Shown here: piece by piece, positions 20,130-32,486 of the stretch
Position numbering within the stretch: position 1 is the stretch's first letter
Layout: each line of letters opens with the position of its first letter
Source of the DNA: Takakia lepidozioides
Lineage: Eukaryota; Streptophyta; Takakiopsida; Takakiales; Takakiaceae
Length of the DNA: 64,000 bases
Direction of reading: 5' to 3'
Assembly (NCBI GenBank): GCA_030704615.1
Contig: CM060731.1
Span: forward strand, 15,748,001 to 15,812,000
Position numbers and translations under genes: made by a program
The notes under the pieces: generated by a model
What the model was told of the DNA's origin: nothing
What the model saw: the letters and a program-made list of their open reading frames with translations, nothing else
Database searches by the model: none

Positions 20130-20760
20130 GAATGTTTGTCAGATTACCAGATGTCATTCTGAACACTGCCCCTGCCCTAGTGGACATGTATGCCAAATGT
20201 GGGTGCATCGAGGATGCCAAGGGAGTGTTCAACACTATGGCTGAACGAGATGTGGTGTCGTGGAGTGCGATGCTTGCGGGGTATGCACAGCAGGGTGCGG
20301 GATGGAGGCTCCAACCTATGAGCAAATGATGGGGGAAGGGGTGAAGCCCGCCGACATAAGCTTGTGTGTGTTTGCAGTGTGTCTGGCAGCCCTGGAAAAG
20401 GGCAAAGAGATCCCTGGTGACATGATCAAATCTGCAATTGTTCCAGATGTCATCCTGAACACTGCTCTGGTGGCCATGTATGCCAAATATGGTAGCATTG
20501 AGGATGCCAAGGGAGTGTTCAACACTATGGCTGAATGAGATGTGGTGTTGTGGAATGTGATGTTTGCAGGGTGTGCAGAGTAGGGGCGCTATATGGGGCT
20601 TTGGAGACCTGAAAGCAAATGATGGGGGAAGCGGTGAAGTTTGACCACATCATGTTTGTGTGCGTTTGCAGTGCGTGTGCAAGCCTGGCAGCCCTGGAAA
20701 AGGGCATCGGAGGTGCATGGTTGCATCACCAAAGCTGGAAATGTACCAGATGGATCAATA
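20130..20760 (+). pseudogene. PPR gene pieces, second cluster
   Basis: Motifs include DVILNTAPALVDMYAKCGCI, VFNTMAERDVVSWSAMLAGY, LEKGKEIPGDMIKSAIVPD and NTALVAMYAKYGSIEDAKG. The cluster is broken by an in-frame TGA near 20537 and by frame changes. It is homologous to 18706-19520 and to the PPR E-motif pieces at 23740-23860 and 46440-46740, which suggests one parental gene. Confidence 0.85.
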
Positions 20761-21095
20761 GCTACAAGAAACCTGCATGGGTAGATGGTGACTGGTCAAC
20801 TAGAAGCTGCAGCAGCAGCGGCACAATGATAAACTCAGGCACTGGTAATGAAAGCACCTTCTTCAACACATTTCACCCTCTTTTTCCCTCTTATCAGAAT
20901 CGGCCCTAAATTTTCATGTTGAATTCTGCAAGTTAGCTGGTTGAGTGAGCCTTTGATAGTTTGGAGCGACTTTGACATGGTACTGCCAATGTGACAACAG
21001 GGAAGTATCCAAAAACAGGTAACAGCTGAGACGAGGAGAAGCTGTGGAATGAATATTTTTTTGACCCCAGTCAATGGTGGGACAACCGAGGTAAA
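20755..21095 (+). pseudogene. OSB-like fragment, second copy
   Basis: It contains SYKKPAWVDGDW near 20760 and a decayed PDF-like end (KLWNEYFFDPSQWWDNRG, 21040-21095). Interrupted by stops. The layout is the same as at 19555-19830. Confidence 0.4.
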
Positions 21096-21886
21096 AACTT
21101 TATGAACTTAAGGCGTGAGTGGCTGATTGTTTCATTTCGAACCTGATATGCTTTGAGCCTGGTTCCGGAGATTTATCTCCAGACCTGCAATCTGCTTTTG
21201 TGATGAGTTTATAATTTGCATATATGGTGGTAAATGTTATATATCAAACCAAGGTTCTTTCCTAAATGTGAATGACCTGGAAACCTTGTTAGAAGATGAA
21301 TGGCTTATGAATTGGACTATGTATGGCTTGACCCATGGATTAAATTTCAAAGGGTTAGAACATGTGTTAGGGTTTTAATACTGAATGGATGTGGGACATT
21401 GCTAGGGCGTCAGAGCATGACATTCCATGCATTCACGCCATTGGATGCCAAACTTTTTTTGGCACGTTGGACCAAGGTTTGTAGCATTCACAACTGCCGA
21501 CCTTGCTCGTTGCCCGGTTGACCTTATTTTCCATAATTGCTAACTTTGTGGGCCTTGTGTTAGGCTGCAACTGGAGGCACCTCTCCATGCAACAGTTTTC
21601 GTACTAGAGGTGAGCATGCATGCACCTGTTGGCTATCAGTTCTGTACAATGTGGCCATTTACATGTTGGGTACTTCAAACTATTAGTAGATGCATTGCTA
21701 AATGTAACTGCTAAGGGGTGTTGGGCGTGATGTTTGCAGGCTGAGAAAACCACTCTTGATATTGTCACCGACCGTGCACCAACTACGGCGCCTTTAAAGG
21801 CAACCCCCAAATATCAACCCCCTGCCACAGTGGCAAATATTCTTATGCAACCAAAGTACTCTGCATTTTGAGTGATTGCTTATACT
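21096..21886. other. Stretch with no recognised gene
   Basis: No conserved frame, repeat or RNA gene seen. It ends at the CACTA-2 terminus, with ACT as the presumed 3-bp target sequence (21884-21886). Confidence 0.4.
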
Positions 21887-22689
21887 CACTACCAGAGATG
21901 AGCGTTTTTAGGACTACGGGTTTGGCGGAGTCATAAAAACTGCACTAGGTACATGACTACAGAGCGCTGAAATGCATTACAGTTTTAGTTTTATGACTTT
22001 GTAGTAATGGATATCACTACATGACTCCGGAAAGTTAGGGAGCATTGGTCAAACATTGTTGACCATGATGACAGGGATGGTTTATATGACTAGTGTGATA
22101 TGTTTGACTACACGTGGACGACGTTTCATGGAATCTTATGACTCCATGACTGAAGATGGTTTCAGAGCTCTATTTATACGACTACATCACTACACGTGTC
22201 ATTTTGAAGGCACATATAATGCAAATAAGGTTGCCCATTAGGTTTAAAAAAGTTAAAAAAATTGCTAATAAGGTTGCCCATTAGTGTAATCGTGAACAGA
22301 AAGGAGGGCTGGGACTTGGCGTCTTTTTGTCTCCTGCGCCACACCACATAGCTGAGGGATGGAACGCGATGATAGCAGGATATGCAGGGGCGTGGGATGG
22401 AGGCGTTGAGCAAATGATGCACGAAGGAGAAGAGGAGGAGGAGACGAGACGAGGACAAGCGAGCTCGCCGTTCTTGGGAGAGTCAGCTTGGTCTTAGCAA
22501 GCGTGTTTCAATCTCTGACTACTCATCTACGCCGTAGTGGTTCGATCTGACAGACCAATCCGACATTACCTGACTACAGACACAAGCAGCACACACAAGA
22601 GGTCATCGGTCAAATCCTCCATGGGTCAGGACAGGTCAAGGACAATGTGGTAGGGCACCTTCTTCTTCAACCTATTTCAGCCTGTGTTG

Positions 22690-22935
22690 CCCTCTCATCA
22701 GACTCGGCCGCAAGATGCATATTGAATTCTGTAAGTTAGGTCGTTGGGTACATCTGTGGTGGTTTGGAGTGACTTTGGCAAGTTACTGCCAGTGTGGCAG
22801 CAGGGAAGTATCCAAAAACATATAATAGAGGTGAGGAGAAGCTTTGGGGTGAACACTTTCCGACCCCAATGGTGGGACAATGGAGACAAAAAGGCGAATG
22901 CCTGTTGGACTACAGAGAGAAGCAGATGCATTTCA
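22690..22935 (+). pseudogene. OSB-like fragment, third copy, inside CACTA-2
   Basis: Nucleotide homology to 20930-21090 ('gcagggaagtatccaaaaac'), with a decayed end where 'gaccccaatggtgggacaa' stands for DP-(N)WWDN. The downstream WVDGQLEAA-type piece lies at 23125-23170. Frames are broken. Confidence 0.4.
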
Positions 22936-23189
22936 GATTGTGATAAGTAGGGTTGGGGTGTTTTGGGGAAGAACTCCACACCAGTATGGTTGGGGTGTTT
23001 GCTGGTAGAATTGTAGGCTGTCAGAGGCATGGATAGCTGAAGGAGCAGGGATAGAGTGTGGGTCCACATTCATCCAAGAGGGCTGGATTTCAAGCTCCAC
23101 ATTACCTATGATTCCCTGTGGAAGGATAGGTACAAGAAACCTACATGGGTAGATGGTCAACTGGAAGCGGCATGCTGTACTATATGTCA

Positions 23190-23417
23190 TTACTGTACTA
23201 TATGTCATTCCAGAGACTGTCATTGTTGGTCCATGTGTTTTACAACAATGCTATCAATATAAGACTCCTGGTTCGCATTGGAAGCTCAATCCCTGCAAGT
23301 TCATTGTGTGTGAAGCTCAAACTTGCGATTTGAAGGATCTTGTAGCCAAGTTCATTCAACCGGAAAGGAGAAATTCTGAAAGCTCCCAAATTTGATGTGG
23401 GCAAGCTTATGGAGGTA
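23190..23417 (+). pseudogene. Ribosomal protein eS1 (RPS3A) fragment, copy 1
   Basis: The frame carries AQTCDLKDLVAKFI, then after an internal loss APKFDVGKLMEV, which match the conserved centre of eukaryotic 40S protein eS1. It ends at a GTAAGA donor (from 23419), so an exon/intron border was captured with it. That implies a genomic source and not a processed transcript. It lies within CACTA-2. Confidence 0.7.
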
Positions 23418-23739
23418 AGACTTAGCTTCCCTCCTCTAATGTAAGTGTTGGATAAGTTTCATTTAGTGTCGACCTTCACTGCATATATTGGCTCTTTTCT
23501 TGGCTGGTTTCATATTTTCTTGGCTGGTATGCTGTTGGTTGGCTTCTTTCATTTCACGTGTGTAGTGGAAGGGGAGAAGTACTTTCCTAAGTTCTGCTGC
23601 AACAATGTCTTTTTCCAGCCTAGATGTTTTCGATGGATACAAATTGAAGTGTTTTGAATGTTGCTGCAATACTATAATAAAGTGGAGGGTGCTGAATGCA
23701 GTTGGCCTTGCTTCGTGCAGGCATAATCCAGGGAAATGT

Positions 23740-23860
23740 GGACATAGCTGAAACCCCATGATAGCATTTCCAGAGGACGGTGTGGATGGCCTCACAATCC
23801 AGCATGCAAAATCCATGACAATGTGGAGCTGGCTGAATGGGCAAACAGGTTAAGTGGCGA
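23740..23860 (+). pseudogene. PPR E-motif scrap
   Basis: Reads ACKIHDNVELAEWANRL (near 23795-23845), like the ACRIHGNVEIAERAAK of the 46.5-kb copy. A more decayed relative follows at 24220-24330. It is part of the duplicated cargo of CACTA-2. Confidence 0.55.
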
Positions 23861-23919
23861 ACAAGCCACGTCACTGGTACATAGTTGCATGCTTACATAG
23901 TACATGAAAGCGTACTATA

Positions 23920-24185
23920 TGTCATTCCCGAAATTGACCATGTTGGTCCATGTATTTTACAACAATGCTATCAATAAAAGACCAATGGTTCGCATTGGAA
24001 ACTCTATCCCCGTAAGTGGCTTGTGCGTGATGCTCAAACTTGTGATTTGAAGGATCTTATACCCCAGTTCATTGCAGAGGTCATTGGAAAAGACATTGAG
24101 AAGGCAACAGCCGTTATCTATAATCTACAGATCCCCTTCAATTTGATGTGGGAAAGCCGGCTGGCTGGAGGTCTAGTCTCACTTT
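23920..24185 (+). pseudogene. Ribosomal protein eS1 (RPS3A) fragment, copy 2
   Basis: It repeats the upstream block of copy 1 ('ggtccatgt.ttttacaacaa') and carries AQTCDLKDLI and AEVIGKDIEKATAVIY. It then has a decayed version of the APKFDVGKLMEV exon end and the following intron. Between them the two copies cover more of eS1 than either alone. The arrangement is a tandem duplication of about 0.7 kb. Confidence 0.7.
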
Positions 24186-24524
24186 CACTCATCTAATGTC
24201 AGTGTTGTATCCATTGCAATGTGGAGATGTTTGAAACAACATTGGAGCATTTCCAGAGGATGGTCTGGATGGCCTTTCGTGGCGTGTGCCGAATCCATGG
24301 CAAGAAAACATTGCAGGCAGAACCCATGGCAATGGTACCAGCACGGGTTGGTCCAAAGCCAATTGCAACAACAAATGAATAAAGGGTGCTGAAAGGAAAG
24401 CACTCCATAATTGATCATAAAATCCAGTGTCCAAGCATGATATCTTAATGGGAATGCGAAGGGAGTGTTACCACCTTAAACTATCATGCATGGTCTATAA
24501 CTGGAGTGCACAAATCGCGCATAT

Positions 24525-27500
24525 CTAATCTTCATCATCCTCATCTATGTCTGGGTCACTACATGTATCATTGTCTTCATCACAGACTTCATCTTCTCCA
24601 AGGGTTGGCTGAACATCATCACCACGTATACGGGGTGCTCGGAGGTACAAGGAGGCCACCTGCTCTGGAGTAACCGGTACCGCTCGGCTGCATGTTGGGC
24701 CATCAGTAACCACAGTCTCCTCTAGTCTTTGTGGGGCTAACAATCCTTCCACTTCCGCCACATCATCATTATCAATTGATATGTCGCAGACCACTCTACG
24801 TGCTCGGGGGCTCTTCTCCAGGACGACTTTCCACCCCGGCTCACACAATCAGAAAAAAACACTTGATCAACCTGGCCAGGAAACACAAAAGGTTGCTCAG
24901 AAGGTGGAAGCATACGGTTAAAATTGACAAGTGTGAAGCCAGCATCATCCTGCTTCATTGACATAGGTTGACGACCCACGCGACTCGCCCGTACCCACGA
25001 ACACAAAAACACTATAGGCTGTGTTTGGCCATAGTCAATTTGCAAAATCTCCCTTATAAGACCCACATATCTTGTAGGTTCCTCCATGTCATTGCCTGAA
25101 TTGTTGGTAATGGGCTGGTGCTGGAAAACAGATGAGACTCCACAATCAAAAGACACCATACTTGTTGTGTTCATGCCGGGGGATGTAACCCTGTAATGGT
25201 TACCATACGCTGTCATACTCTTGAATGACAGGGCAGTAAATGATGGAGGCCTTGAAAGATCCAGTAATTCCTCACGTGTTGTAGGATCAAGCCCATCTGA
25301 TTGAATTGAGAGATGATCCCGTACACCTTGAGGGAGCCAAACAGCAAATGGAGGACAAGGATGCAAATCAGGAGGGTACTGAATTGCCGTGGGATTGCTC
25401 ATGCCTTCCAGCCCTTGCTCCTCACGAAACAAGCGTCGTCTGGCTTCTATCCGTGTGGACTCTGCTTCATATATCCTGTCACAATCCGAGGGTCAGCCAG
25501 GAGATTGACAGAGGTGGCGTGGGAGATTTGAAAAGACGCCATATGCCAACTAATGATAAATGACTAAAACTTGGAAATCTGAATGTCAATGAAGTAGATT
25601 TCTTACCCCAACATGACTGATAGACGAGGATGGTTCTGAATGATGTACTCATGTACAATATCACACAGGTCATTCAATTTTCGGGCTTTAGAACTTCCTT
25701 CCACAACTTCACGTTCCACAGATTCTGCCTCATCTGCATCCCACACCCTTCGTACACTTCCATCAAATCCTGCCATATACTCTGTGCAAAAACCCAATGC
25801 TTCTTCAAATTGGTATCCTTCTGCCATGCTCCCCTCGGGCCTTGCCATGTTTCTTACGTAGCCCTTCATATCTTTCATTGCCCGCTCCATGGGGTACATC
25901 CAACGAGATGCTACGGGCCCGCATAAGTACAACTCATCCACTAGGTGAACAACCAGATGTGTCATCACATCAAAAAATGATGGTGGGAACTCCTTCTCTA
26001 TAAGACACAGAGTGAGAACTGCTTCAGTTCTCAATTCCTCATACTCTACAGGATTCACCACTTTTGCACACAACTTCTTAAATACACGACATACTCGCAA
26101 AATGGCCCTTCGAGGACCACTTGGCATGAGCCCACGGATAGCAAGCGGTATAATTTGCTGCATGAGCACATGATAGTCATGTGATTTCATGCCTGACAAC
26201 TTCTTCTTCACCACATGCTTTTTGAAAGCTGATGCGTAGCCTGTTGGCACTTTCAAGTTCTGCACAATCTCCAGAAAGACTTGTAACTCAGCCTCAGTGA
26301 GGACATAAGGGGCAGGAGGCATAATTAACGTATCTGCTCTGTCAGGATCACGTTGTAGCCACAATTCCGGGCGCATCCCAAGTAGCTCCAAATCACGGCG
26401 AACTTTCAATGTGTCTTTCTCACCAAAGATAGTTTTAATAATATTTTCAGCCAAGTTCTTCTCGCAATGCATTGCGTCAAACGTGTGGCGGATGAGGAGA
26501 CCCTACAAAATGAACACATAAGCAATTGAGCATTTACTCATCACAATTTAAACAGAAAACGCAAAAATGTACACAGCCAATTTAAAGGCCATGAAGGAAT
26601 TACCTCCCAATAAGGTAAGACATATAAAATTGACAATCGCTTAACTCCATGAGTTTTTGCTGGGTCTGTCCTGCTATCTGGCGTCCCTCCGTTTTCCACC
26701 CATGCAGTGCGAGCTGTTGCAAGGTCCTTGATTTGTGTTCCAGTCTAGTTCCATGCTCAGTAGCGCCATTGAACATTCTTGACCTTCTATATGGATGATT
26801 GCGGGCCAAAAATCTTCGGTGGCCTAGGAAAACAATTTTTCCACATGTGTGTAACTGCTGTGAAGTCACCCCGGGTCCACAAGCTGGACAACCAGCATAA
26901 CCTTTCGTCACTTGACCTGAGAGCAAGCCATATGCAGGGTAGTCATGGATTGACCACATCAACACTGCCCTCAGTGTGAATTCGCGTTGACCACGAGGAC
27001 GGGAAACATCATGAGCTGCAATCCCTCTCCATAGTTCCAATAGCTCTTCCACTAGGGGCATCAGGTAAACATCTACGTTGTCCGAGGTAACAGACTCCTT
27101 ACCAGGAATCAGTAGCGCTAACATGACAAAGAACTTTTTGGTCATTAACCACGGAGGCAGATTGTAATTGACCAAGAGAACGGGCCATGTGCTCCAACTT
27201 GTGGATTGAGCTCCGTAGGGATTTACACCGTCTAAGGCCAATCCAAATCGCAGAGATCGTGGCTCTGCAGCAAAATCCGCAAATGTGGTGTCAATGTGTC
27301 TCCATGCTTTGCTATCAGCTGGATGTCGAACCAACCCATCCTGGCTCTTATGTCTGTCGTGCCATGTCATGAGGTTAGCGATCGATTTACATCGGTACAT
27401 ACGTTTCAACCTTGGAATGACAGGGAAGTGTCGCAATACTTTCTTGGGCACACTTCCACGACCTGGAATGTAACGGGAACTGCGGCACACTGGGCAAATG

Positions 27501-28656
27501 TCTACATTCTCATACTCCCCACGGAAGAGTACACAACCACGCTCACAGGCATGAATCATCGTGTACTGCAATCCCATCTTGGCAATCATGGTTTTTGCTT
27601 CATAGTGAGTTTTCGGCAATGAATTCTCTTTAGGCAAAAAACTCTTACGCAACAATCCCAGAAGCTCATCCACAAATGCATTGGTGCACTTGTGGGTAGT
27701 GCATGCGTTCAGCAACGTCAAAGTTGCTTGCAGCCGGCTGATGGAGCACCCTTCAAAAAGTGGACATTGCGACGCTCGAGAGTTTATCATACTCGGGATC
27801 AACGTGCAGGTGAGCATTCTCATCAAATTCATTGTCTCCGGAATCGTCGAGATCATCGTCATGATCGGCAAATGTGTGATCGGTTCCACCATGAATGGGG
27901 TCCTCTCTGTTTGCATCTGCAAAGAGAAACGCTTCCTGCAATGCACGCTGCATTTCTACCTCCAATCCACCACTCTCATCTGCGTTCTCTGTGACATTGG
28001 GCTCCCGCTGTGCCGCAGGGCCTTCGTCTTCATCATCTGAATATTCACATCCCTGCATCCCAATAGTCATCTTGTGAGTGGACCAACAACGATGTGACAC
28101 TTGTTCATATTATGACATAGGAGGCATGACGTTGCAGTGATGCAGTCATATTTACGTATGTATCTTATGAATATACACCCAATCAAAACACGACATTTGT
28201 AACCATTGAAGTCATAGTTGCAGTCACTTACTTAGTCATATATGACTACATGACTACACATGACCAATGAAAACACGACATGTGCATTAATTAAAGTGAT
28301 AACGGAAGTGGCGTAGTCATACTCACGTCTGTATCTTATGACTTCTTGACTACAATCACCCAACGAAATGTCGACATGTGGAGAAGAGGATCGTTGCATT
28401 CAAAATTCAAACTAAAGTGCTGAAGGGAAAGTGACGATCTTACCGGAAGAGAACAGCGTTGGAGAAGAGGATCCCTCCCGTGTATCATGTAATGATTCCT
28501 CACTGTTTCCAACAAGAGTACTTTTCCTCCATGACACTCATCGCAGTTGCATAGCATTTTTGTATGCCCATTCCTTGTGGCATAAGCTTCTTCCATTCGC
28601 CATAGACGGTCATCTATTCTACGCCTACGCATCCGTTCGCCACCTGCACTGTACAT
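24525..28656 (-). pseudogene. TNP2-like CACTA transposase, frames broken
   Basis: Exon 1 (28656-28444) has the Transpos_assoc-type pattern CNCDECHGGK ... HYMIHGRDP and ends at a GTAAGA donor. After intron 1, an acidic exon (from 28052: CEYSDDEDEGP) leads into the Transposase_21-type core (about 27780-26607: CPLFEGCSIS, LPKTHYEAKTMI, CPVCRSSRYI, LALDGVNPYG). The next exon (26502-25613) has LIRHTFDAMHCEKN and the DUF4218-type SRWMYPMERAMKD. The last (about 25482-24525) has a DUF4216-type block (YVGLIREILQIDY) and an acidic tail. Frame changes are needed near 27780, near 26690 (to reach THGVKRLSI.YVLPYWE) and near 24850. The protein is probably inactive. Confidence 0.9.
28130..28345. promoter_or_regulatory. 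TAGTCAT/ATGACTA motif cluster in TNP2 intron 1
   Basis: Several TAGTCAT/ATGACTA motifs (for example 'tagtcatatatgactacatg') lie between TNP2 exon 1 and exon 2, in the same form as in the subterminal regions. In the known En/Spm system, TNPA binds repeated motifs in the subterminal regions. A binding role here is inference. Confidence 0.5.
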
Positions 28657-28781
28657 GCTTTGAACGTCACCCCTTCCCTCTTTGCATGCTACGCACAGTG
28701 CATTGTCTCTAGTTTTGCACCAGCTGCCAATGTGCTATTTCTATATCTATAGTATACTATAAGTATCGTTTCTGAGTGTCC

Positions 28782-31565
28782 ATGGTGAAGCGGAAGGTCT
28801 TCGAAGTGACAGTCCCTCTCACTGAGTACGAGAAGTTCCGAGAGCGCCGGATTGCTGCCATAAAGGAGGTGGAAGCAACGTTCAAGCAGTCGATAGATGG
28901 GTGAGTTTAGTTCCTGACTTTGGATACCCACCCACTAAACTTGCGATTTGCCTTATCCTCTAACCTTCCTACAGCGATCATAAGCTTCATAGCACAAATG
29001 GGGGCGAGTAGCTGCGACTTGTACAAACAGAGAGGCAAACAACATGCAGTGAGTGACGATTAGGTTTGAGGAGGGTGTGTCATTAGGCGGGAGATGTCCG
29101 CCGTCATTCGTGGCAGGCATTACGTCCTGGTAGGGTGCGGCTGTGGTTCAGCGTAGGCTTAAGAGTATTAGGGTATGTATGCTTACATTTGTTTGTGATT
29201 GTTTGAGAGGGAGGTCATGGAGGTGTTTGTGCAGGCTTGCGGGAGCGAATCGCCCTCGCAAGCCACGCGCTCCGAAGGAAAAAGGTAGGGATCAAGGTCC
29301 TGCAAGGCAAAGTGCCAGACTGAAGACGATGAAGACTACGATTCTGCATGAGGGCTCTTCTGAGGACGATGAGGACGATCCACTCCTCCCACGCCAGTGC
29401 GAGGCGAGTGCGTCGTCGGCGGATGCCACGGCAAGCCGAGGAGAACATGCCCATGCTCATGTCGCAGGACAAAAACGCCCATCATCTACACTACGAACAC
29501 CTTCTCCGTCTGTGAGTTATAGTTCTTCACAATGACCATGATTCTAATTATGTATGTTTTTGGTAAAATCACGAAGAGATAGGGTATGTCTGTCAAGACA
29601 GGGAAGTTGGACAATGCAGGGGTCAGCCAAGGCACAATCACAAATGATTTCCACTAGACAAGTTGAAGTGCCAAAGGCATGATGTCAGGCCAATGTAGAC
29701 TTCAGGTGTGTTCAAATTCTTTGCCCCATGAAACCAACGTCCTGGTACTAAGCTACAATGGCTACTTATAGAGATACTTGGGTTACTTATGCACCCAGAA
29801 TATCAGTAAAACTTGGAGGGATACTTCTCATGGACCCATCAGGTTTGTCCATTTGAATTCTTGCTATGGATTTCAGGAACACCCCATACCTAAGAGGGCT
29901 CAAAAATGTACTGGGAGGACATCATTGGGGCCAATCAAATTTGGGAGATTTACTGCCCAAGATCATACTGAGTTTTGGGTAATCTTGTCTTTACAAATGA
30001 TATGTGCTTCAGTTTGTTTTGCCTGAATTCAAGGATTTGCTGCTTGCTGCCTATATGTATGTGTAATCACCCACATTGTACTGGGGGAATTTCTTTTCAG
30101 GGCAAGCACAAGCGCACTGGATCCACGATCCCTGCTGCTAGCAATGGAGATGGCGCCCACAAGAACGCAGGAGGTGGCCCTAACTCTCCCAACGTTGTGG
30201 GTTCTGTGCCACCAGTACCCCCACCTTATTATGGTATGCCTCAGTACCCACAGTCTGGCACTCAGTATGGTCAGGGTCAATATGGTGCTCCTCCATATGG
30301 GCAGTATGGCCAGTATCCTCCTCCACCATATTTGCCACCCCCTAATAGCTATGGGGGTGGCAGGCCACCGGAATATCCTCCTGCTTATGGACAGTATGGC
30401 CAGTATGGTCCTCGGCCTTCTGGCCAACAACCATGGCCACCAGTCCCTACTTGGCAGGATCCTGCTTTGAATTCTCCTGAGCGCACGGAGGTCTCTGAAG
30501 GAGGGGAGGGTGCCGTTTCAAAGAATGATAGAACCAATGCTTTAAGGAGGGCTAATAGCTCAGCCAAAATTGAAGCTGCCAAGGTCAAGGAAGAGAGAAT
30601 AGCTGCAGGTCTTCCTCCCACGGTGATTTTGACGAACCTCAAAGGAGCCCCGTATGGTCAGACCCGGAATGTATGGCACGCTGCCCTTAAAGGACAGGCT
30701 TATCGCAAGCTAGATTGTTCCCTTGCCATCAACAACCAACCTGATGAAGTTGTATACGAAATCAGAGATCACCTGGCTAAGCTATTTTCATATACGCCGC
30801 ACGAGTTAAAAGACTTCCACCTAAAACAAACAATTGGCAGAATAATGAAGAGCCAGCGTTATGAAGCACACACTGCGTGGTTGGGTGGTAAGGGGAAACC
30901 CATTACTGTATCTGACGAGGTATGGAACAAGCTTGTAAGTTACTGGCAGACAGAAGTGTTCCACAAAGTGTCGGGCAACATGAAGAAGGCAAATGGTGCA
31001 ATTCTGAATCCTACCAAGACTGGCCGTGGTGGGAAGGCAATGGTGGAAGCACGCTTGGTAAGTGGCATCATCACGACTCTGTATTTTGTTCCTCATTGAA
31101 TTGCTATGTGTATATAGTCAGCCCTCACATTGCTTACTGACTTGTGGCATGGGTTTGTTTGTGGCATGGATTAATTTGTAGGAAACACTATCAGGGTGCC
31201 CTCCTACATTATATGAAATTCAAGAGGGTTCAGTGTCACGGTTGTCAGCTGGGAGTGACAGGCGGGTAAGTGTGTTTTCCACGTTTGCTAGAGTGGTTGC
31301 TGCATCATAGGTTGCTAGGGTTTTTTTCACGGCTTTTGGCCTGGGTTTTCTTTCCAATGGTTGTTCATGCTAGGTTTTTTTGGTTTGATTCATACTTGGG
31401 CAAGTTTTCATGGATTGGCAGGAGGGAAGTCTCGCATATTCTACAGTAGTTGGCAAGATGGATGGCTTGGACAAACTGGTGGAATCACAAGGACGTGACA
31501 TGGCAGAATTAAAATTACAGATGCAGAGTATACCAGAAAGCCATTGTGACCAGATTGGGGATTAA
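28782..31565 (+). CDS. TNPA-like CACTA ORF1 (Transposase_24 type), five exons
   Basis: A consistent splice model keeps one frame: 28782-28900, 29235-29511, 30101-31057, 31182-31265 and 31422-31565 (TAA). Borders are GTGAGT, GTGAGT, GTAAGT and GTAAGT donors with CAG or TAG acceptors. It starts 126 bp from the divergent TNP2 ATG. Exon 1 gives MVKRKVFEVTVPLTEYEKF. Exon 2 is basic, then acidic. Exon 3 has a long Y/G/P/Q-rich domain (for example PPYGQYGQYPPPPYLPPP) and the Transposase_24-like part (WNKLVSYWQTEVF ... NPTKTGRGG). Exon 5 is helical. The product is about 525 aa, presumably the DNA-binding partner of TNP2. It may instead splice past the stop to the exons at 32770-33286. Confidence 0.65.
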
Positions 31566-32486
31566 TCTACCAGGCGCAGGACCAGTGACATCTACGATGG
31601 ATACGTCTGCTGTGACAGTATCAAAATGTTTGGAATCCCAATTTCAGACGGTAACTGGTGCTCACTCTAAGCCCTTATGTCTTCCTGTCACTGATGATCT
31701 TTTGAATTTGACCGAGCAGCAGCAGGATACAGGGAAGGCCAGCTGTGAGGTACACGTGGAAATTCAGCCCTTGCCACGTACAAAGGCAGTAGCAGTCCAG
31801 GGGGCAATGGTGACAGAGCCGCCGGGCACACCGGATTCTGGTATGCAGGTATGTGGGAGTTTAGATGGGGAGGAAGATGCAGACGGGGACAAAACAAACA
31901 AGCAGGTTGCTTTAATTTCTCCTGCTCACATGTTGAAGCCAAATGTCAGTTTACTTTCTGGACCAACGAGGAAGCATTTACTAATTCTGGACTTAAATGG
32001 TCTGTTATGTGAATCTTTTCATTCTGCTAATGGGCCTGCATCCCTTCCCAAAGGTTTTGTGGGGAAGATGTGTGGCAAGAAGATGGTAGTTTTGAGACCA
32101 CGCTGTTATGACTTTTTGCAAAAGTGTTTTGAACACTTTGAGGTGGCGGTGTGGTCTTGTTGCCAAGCTCGCAACTTCTTCCCAATGGTGGACTATATTT
32201 TTGCAACCCACACTAACCTGGTTTTCCAGTGGGATGCCCTTCACTGTGACGAGGATCCAGTCCTCCCATGCCGTAAGGGGTCTGATTCAAAGCCATTATA
32301 TTTCAAGAACTTGTCTACAGTGTGGGCAGACTGGCCAGAATGGACTTATGAGGACACTGTTCTTGTTGACGACACACCAAGGTGCAACCGGATTCACCAA
32401 CTGATGAGTATCTAACAGAGGTGTTGTGGCCTTTCTTGTGGAAGGCATCGAAAGCTGCCAGTATTCCCAAGTTTTTGGAGTCTTAG
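31546..32486 (+). pseudogene. Captured FCP1/NIF-type phosphatase domain
   Basis: The frame 31546-32415 contains a HAD-superfamily FCP1-like domain from about 31969: KHLLILDLNGLLCE (motif 1), VVLRPRCYDFLQKCFEHFEV, WSCCQARNF, KPLYFKNLSTVW and TVLVDDTPRCN (the conserved DD motif). Motif 1 has N in place of the second Asp of the classic DxDx(T/V). I recall DLNG-type motifs in plant FCP1-like proteins, so this is not necessarily decay. After IHQ the frame shifts; the following frame continues as YLTEVLWPFLWKA...IPKFLES to a TAG at 32484-32486, with the usual segment between missing. It overlaps the end of the TNPA-like gene and is no normal part of CACTA elements. Confidence 0.75.
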
